From: Nectonema munidae
Lineage: Eukaryota > Nematomorpha > Nectonematoida > Nectonematidae
Direction of reading: 5' to 3'
Length of the DNA stretch: 64,000 nucleotides
NCBI GenBank assembly: GCA_030549495.1
Contig: JAUIRK010000941.1
Coordinates: 1-64,000 of the forward strand
Below are positions 54,631-64,000 of the stretch, in pieces. Within the stretch, counting starts at the first letter, position 1. Each line of letters starts with the position of its first letter. The position numbers and the translations under genes are program-made. The notes beneath the pieces are model-generated. The model searched no databases. It was not told the DNA's origin and was given only the letters and a program-made list of their open reading frames with translations.

Positions 54631-55223
54631 CATCAAGCAACAAGATATAAATTTCGACCGAAGTTGTAACTGCATATAAATTCCAATAATTTATAATATG
54701 TATTTGAAAGAGATCAAAATAATACTCTCCACTAAAAATGTATTACAACCTTTTTTTAAATTCATATTCCAAATTTAATATTTTTCGAAAAAACCTAGAA
54801 AAAATGAAAACTTAGAATTTAAACCATCTATTTATTTCACTTATTAGGCTAAGTGCTTAAAAATTGATTTAAATTTTTGGAAAATTTGTATAAAATAAAA
54901 TTTAAATTGCTTTTTAGTAAAGGAGAAAATTTTTTTATAATAATAATAATAAATCTTTATCTTCAAAAGTTTCACAAAAGGGATCACAGGTAGCATAAAC
55001 AATTTGTGGATCAATATATAATTGATAAGCGCAATAAAAATATGAGGAAATCACAAGAGTGATTTTTGAAGGTCGGTATCGAAAGCCAAAATAGCGGCTA
55101 GAAGATGCCAATCAAGTAATAAAATAACTTTACTAAAAACCAAACAAAAAAATATAAGAATTCACAGTTGAGTATAAAGTTAATTAATAATGATATATTA
55201 TGTTATTTAAATTATATGAGATG
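54631..55223. other. AT-rich spacer, nothing recognised
   Basis: Low-complexity sequence with no frame of interest; a run of TAA triplets lies at about 54938-54952. Confidence 0.55.
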
Positions 55224-55231
55224 AGTAAAGG

Positions 55232-55787
55232 CAGAGCCGTAGCGAGAAGGGGCCATATACCTCTGTAACCGCTTTGCCATCCCAATTGCGTTCATAAAAC
55301 CCAATGGCATCTAAACAAGTAAGTAAAGCTTCATAAAGGTCTTCAAAATCGTGCAGTGTTGTTATTTTCTCCACCCATCGAGTTTCACAAAATATTTTCA
55401 TTTTTGATTTTGTAATGGCATCTTTTGATGGTCTTCCTTCATTCACGGTAGTTAGCGCTTGTTCGAGACGCCCGCTCCTCTTTTGGGAGTAATGAAAAAA
55501 TATTCCAAGTTGCTTCAGTGCATCCAACATCACATGCACTTCCCGCACCTGTCAACTCTGGCAGAGGACTAGATTCAAATCGTATTACTCCAGTAGTGAT
55601 ATGTTGCCTTTGGAGAAACTTAGTGGAATTTTGCAGCAAAACCGTTGTATTTTTCGGGAGATGTTTGCTGCCCCATCCATTGTTTGAAAACTGCAGCACT
55701 TCACATCAATGCCAGCAGATGAAAGTGATTTAATGACATTGTCACAAATTTCTAACCCACTTGTGCCTTCACATTTCACAAATTCAA
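55232..55787 (-). pseudogene. hAT transposase fragment (DUF4371/ZMYM-like)
   Basis: The order is FVKCEGTSGLEICDNVIKSL, then SSAGIDVKCCSFQTMDGAAN (catalytic-Asp region), a break, then VREVHVMLDALKQLGIFFHY, KRSGRLEQALTTVNEGRPS, IFCETRWVEKITTLHDFEDL and DAIGFYERNWDGKA. CETRW is a hallmark of this hAT branch. The frame then runs straight into the terminal repeat, so the C-terminal part including the dimerisation domain has been deleted. The N-terminal zinc finger is also missing. Confidence 0.82.
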
Positions 55788-57196
55788 ATAATCTTTTTAA
55801 AATTTTCTGTTTGCAAATTAAAATTTTGCGGACTTGGCCTCAATTATAAGCTTTAGAATCAGAGTATGCACAAACATCTTTTTTTGAGTAAAGTAATAAT
55901 AAAAGTTCAATTTTTAAAATCTATACATTTTTTCAAAATAAATAATTAATATACTAATTTAATATAGTTTACTTAAATAATGGCTTAATTTTCAAAAACA
56001 TAATTTACTAAATTCAAAAAAACTTTATTTTTATTTTAATGTTTTACTATATGTCATATCTTATAGCTTTTAAAATGAGTTTTTGATTGATTTATCGCAC
56101 GTTAAATTTGATTAAAAAAACGCCAAAGTTATAAACCCCTTCCTTAAATCCGCCACTGCTATTGTCAAAAACTACGAAAATCTTTTATATCTTTTTGAAG
56201 AATGTTCTTTATCCGATAATAATCACGAACTCAGTATCGAAGCAAATACAGAAAAAACAGTTCATAACATAACAAAACAAAACATATTTTATTAAGCAAA
56301 AAGAAGGTTGTTCAAACCTATGAAAATTGCATCTAAAAATAATAACTTCAAATAATGAGAGATTTCAGTTTTCATAAGACGAAATATCACAAGTGTAAAA
56401 ACTTGAGATGACTCCAATGGAAGTCTAATCTATTTTTAAATACAGCGATAAAGTAAAGGTAATTTATTGGGCACAACGTTAAAGTATTATAAATTTTCGC
56501 TGATAATCAATTTGAACCTCAATTATATTTGAAGATATAAGTCACTCATACACTGTGGGACACATATCACTGTTTACTACAACAAGAACTTAAAAGCTGT
56601 GAAAAAGCTGATTGCCAGCGAAAATTTATAATTTCTTTTTTATACCTTTACTTTATCGTTGTACTTACCTTCACCAATTTGATGGGCCATCTTCAGCACC
56701 AAATTTATATTTTTAAATATATTTAATGTTGGGCAATTTTTCATAACAATCCACAATATTTTGAGGCGAAAACAGTTCATATTTGTTTTGAATCTCATGT
56801 TCAAGGTCCTTAGAATTTTAATTCCTATTAACACGTATGCACAGTTACTTTAAAATACTCAAATACTCATGATATACTTTTTTAAAAATTTAACTTCTAT
56901 GATGCAGAGAGAAAAAATAGTTGATTCTGCTATCATATTTAGATTCATATATAAAATATATTGATACTGGTGAATTTGTCAAGAAATTTTCTAACAAAAC
57001 AAGAAGAATTCAAATTTTTTGAGAGAGCATATAGTTTTTCCAAAATGAGATAAGTTTTTTTTCTATAAATAATTGTTTTATTTATTCATTACTTATTTTT
57101 AAAAGCATTAAATTACCCAATTTTAAATCAAAATATTCAGCCCCCCTGAACTTCTCCTTGTGCCCCTCCAACTTCCAATTTCTGGCTACAGCCCTG
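55232..57196 (-). mobile_element. hAT element with perfect 8-bp target duplication
   Basis: AGTAAAGG occurs at 55224-55231 and 57197-57204. The ends are CAGAGCCGTAGCGAGAAG on one side and, in reverse, CAGGGCTGTAGCCAGAAA on the other, good imperfect inverted repeats for hAT. About 0.55 kb of transposase (minus strand) abuts the left end directly; the rest is AT-rich non-coding sequence. AATCCGCCACTG ending near 56158 is a second, unrelated hAT-type terminus, so another element has inserted inside and partly decayed. Confidence 0.88.
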
Positions 57197-57204
57197 AGTA
57201 AAGG

Positions 57205-58689
57205 TTAAGAGAAAAGCAAGTATGTACACATTGTTTATAATATCAGAAACAAGAATTAAAACTGGCCGGTAAACATATTTTTCCCAAACACGTAGCAATT
57301 AGAGATAGAGCATTCAGAATGCAAATTGTAGGAGTAAAGAGAGCTAGATAACATTATAGTATAACTTCAGTAGAATATATGTTTAAAATTGTTTAAATTT
57401 TAAAAATATTTGAGATCATATCTGATAAAAAATTTAATTTGCTTTGTACATATTTGAATTTGGTTAATGTTAATTTGAAGTTGAAAAGGGGACTTTCACA
57501 AAAGTATTGAAATTTTAAGTATCAAATAATTTTAAGACGAAAATATCATCCTCTTAATAATAATAAATGCAAACATGAAGATTTAGAAGATTTCAAAAAG
57601 TAGAAATTTGGCGAAAAGCCAACATTGCAAACTGATATAAAACAAACTGCTACAAAACTTAATACGTGTTTTGGATAAGCAATGCCAATTATTTTGAATC
57701 AGAGTGTAAATCAAGTTGTTTTCTCTCGAAATGCTGTTTGTGCAAGTGGTGATTTTTTGTGAGATATTTTAGAAAAACCAGAAAAACAACCTTCCTGGTT
57801 CAGTGTACAAGAAGTAACCCTTCCAAGTGTCTCTTACGCGAGTGTCTGTTGACAATTTTCAAAGAAGTGTAAACAAAAAGCCTGCCAAGATGAGGAAAAG
57901 CGCGAGTCTGAAAGCGAAGCAGGTGAAATGGACTGATGCTTTGAGGTGGAAACGAGTTTTAGGCGACTTTCATAGAGCGTGTAGAGATGTTTATGATCAA
58001 GGCTCATTCATCAGTAGAGTCTTTTTTGAAAACACCGAAATGGCGTAACTGAACCCAATGCTCCCAATTTCCCAAAATTTTCATCACATTTATGACATTC
58101 CCATCATTATGTATAAAATTTTGTAAAGCAGTTTTCACGTATACCCAACAGAATTATTACTTTAAGTATTTACTAGGAGTTACACGCTTAGTAAAAACAT
58201 TAAATTGCAATTAATATTAGTTTTAATTTTTCCATAAGAATTAGCATCTTCCAAATGAATAATTCTAAATGCATCTGACCCTATAATATTTATATTCATC
58301 CAAGACCTGATTCTTCTATAACGAATATTTTAGTTGACTGAAAAATGTCTTTTTTCTTTGTCCAATGAAAATCTCAATTTATTTACTCCGTGATTTCATG
58401 GTAAATCTTTTAAAATCAAACAAAGATAAAAATATTGATACTTATTTTGCTCTTCTTTTTTTTCTTTAATTCTTCCATTATTAGTTCCACTCGCTCTATT
58501 TCCAAGACATTAAGTGACATCTTCATATCCTTGATGTAGAAAACTACAAATCTTTTGTGATTGATGAGCCTTTATCTCTGATCATTTGACGGGTTTATTT
58601 AGTTTTATCTCGCAGAGATAAATATGTAGACAGAGTAAAATTTGTTTCTCACATCTTGAATTACGGTATTCAAGCATTTCTCTTTTTTT
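57205..58689. other. Intergenic stretch with one unidentified GC-richer frame
   Basis: Most is AT-rich. Between 57770 and 58048 composition changes and a frame reads VDNFQRSVNKKPAKMRKSAS, then KQVKWTDALRWKRVLGDFHR and ACRDVYDQGSFISRVFF. An in-phase acceptor (ATATTTTAG) lies at 57764-57772, but both frames after it meet a stop before joining this one. I do not recognise the protein; it may be a lone host exon or a retrocopy scrap. Confidence 0.35.
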
Positions 58690-61508
58690 GGCAACACTGT
58701 GCATTTTGCTTTATATTTGACTAATATTTTTCATATATTATTTATACATTTTACACCAGCAATAACTAAATATACACGTTTTGGTAGTTACTCTCTTATT
58801 GATAATATATTTATTCCGATAAGTTTCTTCCATCACATAGCATACAACATTAATTTTCACTTATCCGATCATCTACCTATTGTACTCTCTTTCAATTGCA
58901 CTTCAAGTGATACCACTTATAGACATCAAAAAGTTTTTTCGAAAGCTATGTTCGTTAGCTTGGTTTCAAAGTTCAATTGGTACATGTATCTTAGAGCTTA
59001 TTTTGATGACCCAAATGGTCTTTTTCATTTAATGTACTCTAAACTCTCCTATCTTGTAGAAAGTAGTACCAGAGAAGTTGTTAGGAAAACAAACTCCAAC
59101 AATTACTATAAAAATTCTAATAAGAATTGGGTTAATGATGAGTTACTGAGTATATGATTAAAGAGAGAAATAAGTTGTTTATGAAAATGAAAAGAAAAAA
59201 TAGTGCTGTTTTAAAAAGTGAATATATAAGTCTGAGAAAAAGAATTAAGCACTTTGCGAAAAAATTAAAAAGAAACCATTATTTTGAATATTTTTCGAGA
59301 GAAATTAATTCTAGAAAAACATGGAAAAAAAGTAATGAACTACTGAACGTCTGTGATAAATTTGATATATCTATTGAACATGAGGATAAACTCATCGATG
59401 ATACAGTTGCTCTGTCAAATCTTTTCAATTGTCATTTTACTAGAAATTTTCATTCTTTCATTGACAACATAGACGACTATACTTTTTCAAACCCTAGTGA
59501 TTTGAATTTCAGAAATTCTTTTTGCAAGACATTTTGCTAGTTGTGAATTCCTTAGAAAGCAATCAAAGTAGTGATATATATGGTGTATCCATGTACCATA
59601 TAAAGATGATTATAGATGTTTTAGCTAGGTTTTTTTAATAGGATTTAATTCTTGATTGGAATTCTGTATTTTTCCTGAAGTGTTTAAAAATAATAAGGTG
59701 CATCCTATATTCAAGAAAGGTGATAGAAAAAAACTTGATAATTACAGGCCAATCTCAATAATTCCAAGTGTATCTAAAATATTTGAGAAATTAATTCTTA
59801 AGCAAATCCATTCTTATTTCATTTCAAATGATATACTATATTCATTACAGTTTGGTTTCCGCGAATCTCATAATACTGAATCTCTACTTTGCTTATTTGT
59901 TAACAATATAATAGAAAATTTATCACAAGGAAATCAACATTAACAGCCTTTATAGACTTTTCTAAAGCATTTGATTTAGTTTCTCATAAGCTTTTACTAC
60001 ATAAGTTGAATCTATATGGCTTTGGAAAGAATGCTTTATTATTCATGCAGGCATACCTTGAATATAGACATCAACACGTTGTGATTAAAGGAATTTTATC
60101 TGATAGGAATGATGTGAATGCAGGCGTTATACAAGGATCTGTTTTAGGTCCTTTACTATTTCTCATATTTACAAATGACATATATCTTACTGGCCAGAGC
60201 TTGAAATATTTCTGCTTTGCCGATGATTTGACCATAAATATTCCATTCGATCCATTGGTGATGTTAGATCTGGAAACGTTTGTAAACAATAAATTCCAAT
60301 CTCTTTTTGAATTGGCACTGAAAATGGCATGGAAATTAATTACAACAAATCGAAACTAATGATATTTTCAAATAATAAACATTATAATAAAACTTTGGGT
60401 AAATTGTGTTTTGAGTTTGTTGATCATTTTCACTTACTAGGGGTAACAATTGATTCGAATTTGAATTGGGAAAAACACACCTCTTGTGTTAACAGTAAAC
60501 TTTCCAAAATAGTAGGCGTTCTGAAACCAGTAAGAAGTGTTCTGCCACTGAATGTAAGACTACTGTTATATAACTCTTTCTTTTTACCGCACATCAATTA
60601 TTGTATAACTTTATGGGGCCACAGTAATCTTACAATTTTAGAAAAAACACAGAAAAAAGCTTTGAGAGACATATATAATACCAATTATATTTGCCATACC
60701 AATAATCTATTTCTGGCAAATAAAATCCTTAAAGTAAATGATTTGTTTCGTTTCCTATATACTTGCTATGTATATATTTAAATTATTTAATGGGAAGTTA
60801 CCCAAAATTTTTAACAATATTTTAGACTTTTCCTCTTACAACTTCAGTTATGACCTTCGCAATAAAAATATAGCTCGTTTGCCTTACTATAACAGAGTGA
60901 AATATTATCAAACTCTAAAATATAAATGATCAAACTTTTGGAATTCGAATACCCATATACTCAACCTTATAAATCTAAATATTGGGTCTTTCAAAAAAAC
61001 ACTGAAAATAGAGTATGCTGAAAAATACAGATCGGTATGTGTAATTCCTAACTGCTACTCATGTTCTTTTCAATAGAAAACATATAAAATATTTTATAGA
61101 ATATATACCATACATTTAAATCTTTACGCTATCTATACAGATGAACTCGTGTTTTATATATGTATAATTCAAATATGAATATATGTATATGAACATTTAT
61201 ATTTTAATTGTATGTTCAATCTCTGTATTTATATATATAGGCATGTTTTCATAATAACACTTACTATAATTCAAATTAGAAAATATGAAATGAAGTACTG
61301 AATGTTTGCTGTTTTTTTTTAATTTTATTATCGGGATTTCATCTTAGCGGCTCCATCAGGCCTTTTGAAAAAAAAATCCGAATTTTGATGTAATTGTTTA
61401 TTATACAAGTGTTTGAACCAATCTGCACCATCGGAAAGGTTTTTTTTACACTTTATAATTTGTTATTTTAGATGCATTTTTTTCTTGAATAAATCTTTCT
61501 TTCTATTT
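58690..61508 (+). mobile_element. 5'-truncated LINE relic, same group as 1-4530
   Basis: The endonuclease end (YSLIDNIFIPISF, LSDHLPIVLSF) is followed by the linker, then NYRPISIIPSVSKIFEKLIL, LQFGFRESHNTE, FIDFSKAFDLVSHKLLL, GVIQGSVLGPLLFLIFTNDI and FCFADDLTINIP. Stops and shifts separate the frames at about 59157, 59540, 59640, 59943, 60355 and 60780. The 3' UTR ends AATAAATCTTTCTTTC. It resembles the relic at 27-30 kb more than the intact copy at 1 kb in its tail type. Confidence 0.87.
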
Positions 61509-61514
61509 TTCATA

Positions 61515-61900
61515 TACAGTCAACCCTGAGTAATCCTGACGCTTTGGTTTCGCAATAATTTTTTCCGGTTGTGAAGTTTCCGGTTTAATGAAGGATTTAC
61601 AAGATACATTATTAGTAAAGCAAAATTAATTTTTATTAAAATTTAATTCATTTTTTGTTGTTGTAAATTTCTTTGACTTCTATTATAAATCAAATATTTT
61701 ATGAACTCTAGGTTTTTCAAAACTTTTGATATTCATTGATTTCTTCATTCGAACATTTTTGTTGTTCAAAATACAGTATGAGTTTATCCAGTGATGCTAA
61801 AGCATCTTTTTTTATTTATAGTTCTGCTAAACTCTTCTTCATTTTCTGATTCGTCTTAAATATATTTGTGTCTTAGTGGCAAACTAAATATCAATCATTT
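61515..61900 (-). pseudogene. pogo/Tigger-like transposon end
   Basis: TA, then CAGTCAACCCTGAGTAATCC and ACGCTTTGG, form the terminal repeat expected of pogo-type elements. On the minus strand, inside it, broken frames read DESENEEEF and ISKVLKNLEFIKYLI, like the acidic and leucine-rich C-terminus of pogo transposases. Nothing of the DDE core is recognisable. Confidence 0.5.
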
Positions 61901-62079
61901 AAAAAAATTATATACTATTGGCTGGAGAAAAAATACATTAATTTGTGTCTTAAAGAATCTTGATCAACATCAATATGTTGAGAATTATATAGTTTTCTTT
62001 AAAAATTTTTGGAAATAAGTTTAAACCATAATTAATAAGATTTTCTAAAAGTTTTATCATAAATTTTCAAGTAGAACCT

Positions 62080-62172
62080 AACCCTCTAACCCTTAACCAT
62101 CTTAAGCATAATGCGAGCATATAGCCTTACGGCTGAAAGTGCTTTGATATCTCAAACCAACCAACCGACATG
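62080..62172 (-). repeat. Possible SINE fragment
   Basis: In reverse it reads CATGTCGGTTGGTTGGTTTG then AGATATCAAAGCACTTTCAG, similar to the head of the SINE-like sequence at 35015 (GGCAGGTTGGTTGAGATG). A B box is not seen. Confidence 0.3.
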
Positions 62173-64000
62173 TTTAATTATTTATCAATCTTTTCAAGAC
62201 CATTCTTTCAAAGGAAAATGAACATTTAATTTTTAAAAGGAATTCAAACTAAAGCAAAAGAAATTACAAAGTTAACTTTTTTTCCTTATTATTAATACCT
62301 GTTTTTAAATCGCGTGTTTATTTTAAATTAGTACTTTTTAATTAAATTTATAATGTAAGGGGCGAGAGTAAGGTTTGGCTCGATACCTGCTTGAATTCAA
62401 TCGGGCACCAAAGCTTTCTTGCTCTTAATTTCACATTAGCTTTGCAATTGTCACTTCTCGATAAAATCGTATTATTGAAAACTATTGAAGATTAAGGTTG
62501 AAGATTATTCTCTCTACTATTATTATTTTTGTGGCAATATACTTCAATTTTAAAATCGCTTATAAAATTTTTGAATTTTTTATTCATTTATCTTGTTTTT
62601 GCATTCTCTTCCAAGTTGTAACAATAAAGATCTGAATATTTACGAAAGAAAAAATATTCTATTAACTTATATTTAGCATCCACATACAAAATACTTTTTT
62701 CAAATATAGTCAAAAATAATTTCATGTACTTATATGATACCCATAAGTATTTTCATGCATTGATATTTAGTTTATTTTCGATAATTTTTTGTTTCCACTA
62801 TGATGAGACGGGATTCTTTTTAAATATTTTTCTCTTACATTATTCCACAAAGTATTTAAAATTCAAAAATTAATTTTGTTTATTTAATTTGTATAATATT
62901 AAATTATTTTTAAGAATAGCCGTTTTTCTCTCTTCCTTTTTCGATGGATATACATATACAAAATTCTAACCGTTTTCCGAAATTCCGAAGCTTGATAATT
63001 TTACCTTAAAGAACAAATCTTGATTTCTAAAAGATTGTAGAATGAAAAAAGATTTTCATTGATGAATTAAAATTTAATAAATATTTTTTTAATTTCTTAT
63101 TTTTTAGCCAGAGTTTGATCCAGATGGGATTTAGAGGACCACTTTTTAATCCCTGAAAACTTGGTAGAAATGGAAAACATGCACGAAAATCTATTTGAAA
63201 AAAATTGAAAATATTAGATCCGACTCTAGATTGATTCATTATAAAAAATTCGAGACATAGTTTCTTTTATCTTTAGTAATTTTTCATATATAAAATTAAT
63301 TTTTTATTCTTTCAAAAGTTCCAATCACGAGAGAGTTCTTGTGTGGAATAGTTTTTAAATCACAAGCAAATTATCCCTTCTTGTTTTGTAAAATTTTTAT
63401 CAATTGAAATTATCAAGAATGGCTAGTAAATGGCCTATTACTATCTCTGGCTTCTACAAATCAGTTCAATGCTATTTTATCCACATTTGGGTTTTAGCAA
63501 AACTTGTCTTTTGGAAGCATTTAAACAAAAAAATTTATCTTCAATAAACTTTGTTAAAATATAAAACAGATGTTATACTTTTATCAATTTAAAATTTTAT
63601 ATTCTTTTTTTTTATTTCATTTTCCGTAAAATCAAAATAAAATAATTTGTATTGACTAAAATATCTGTTTTAGTTTCATAATAAAAATTAATTCATGTGA
63701 ATAAATAACAAAATTTTGTTAAAAAAGAGAAAAATTGTGTATTTATATGAGGATGCGCAAAGGCAAGATGGACTTTTTGTTATTAGTAGAGAAATGCTTA
63801 TTATATGAGAGCATATTTTTGACATGCATGTTAGATCGCATTATTTTTAGGTTTAAAAGAAAATCCAATATGGTAGAGGAAACATTTTTGCAAAACATCA
63901 CAACAGATCCAATCCTTTTAAATGTCACTCATTTAGTTTCTCTCATTTTAATTCTCAAAAAATTGCCAAATTGAAAGAGGTCATAAAGGGATTCGGCAAC
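62173..64000. other. AT-rich end of window, nothing recognised
   Basis: Open frames near 63027-63239 and 63735-63974 are short and without motifs. A possible hAT-like end (AATCCCTG in GGACCACTTTTTAATCCCTG) lies near 63157 and is unpaired. Confidence 0.5.

Noticed and set aside
55439-55733. Overlapping frames on both strands within the hAT transposase
   Set aside because: The hAT motifs lie in other frames; these are shadows.

Overview
The window looks like AT-rich animal nuclear DNA: roughly 70% A+T by eye, spliceosomal introns of 50-70 bp beside introns of several kb, and a dense load of LINEs and cut-and-paste DNA transposons. I see no bacterial operon structure, rRNA, tRNA gene, CRISPR array or LTR element. 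The transposon mix (CR1/Jockey-group LINEs, hAT/ZBED-type, piggyBac, Merlin, MULE, pogo) suits an arthropod or another invertebrate. An AT-rich crustacean such as a parasitic copepod is a reasonable guess, but the sequence alone does not settle it.

Layout. 1-4530: a near full-length LINE with an intact ORF2. 4976-10155: four blocks of an older direct segmental duplication whose partners lie in the same order at 41072-47515. Both copies carry minus-strand EGF-like exons. The left copy also holds a Merlin relic, a LINE endonuclease scrap and a MITE-like tandem repeat. 10.6-11 kb: a hAT relic. 12644-14419: the one complete host gene, an uninterrupted DNA polymerase eta. 14.55-16.11 kb: a long terminal-inverted-repeat (TIR) element built around a 134-bp minisatellite. 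16.8-24.4 kb: hAT relics and a small nested MITE.

24.5-42.3 kb (minus strand): a large multi-exon gene for an extracellular protein. It has six EGF-like exons followed by exons for an unrecognised region that includes a short repeated cysteine module. All but one of the inner exons have phase 1-1 boundaries. Its introns have absorbed a LINE (27.1-30.0 kb), a TIR element with a 9-10 bp target duplication that carries a piggyBac relic (31.7-34.5 kb), a SINE-like sequence and a LINE ORF1 remnant (35.5-36.3 kb). 44071-47236: a nearly whole MULE, dated as younger than the segmental duplication because the left copy keeps the empty site. 51.3-54.6 kb: two LINE relics. 55232-57196: a hAT with a perfect 8-bp target duplication. 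58.7-61.5 kb: another LINE. 61.5-61.9 kb: a pogo-like relic. The last 2.4 kb show nothing I can name.

The two host genes have no visible functional link. POLH is a nuclear translesion polymerase and the EGF gene is a secretory or cell-surface protein. The most noteworthy items are the EGF gene's repeated module, the partial paralogue with mostly amino-acid-changing exon differences, the MULE with a zinc-finger second ORF, and three sequences with termini or tracts made of short tandem phrases.
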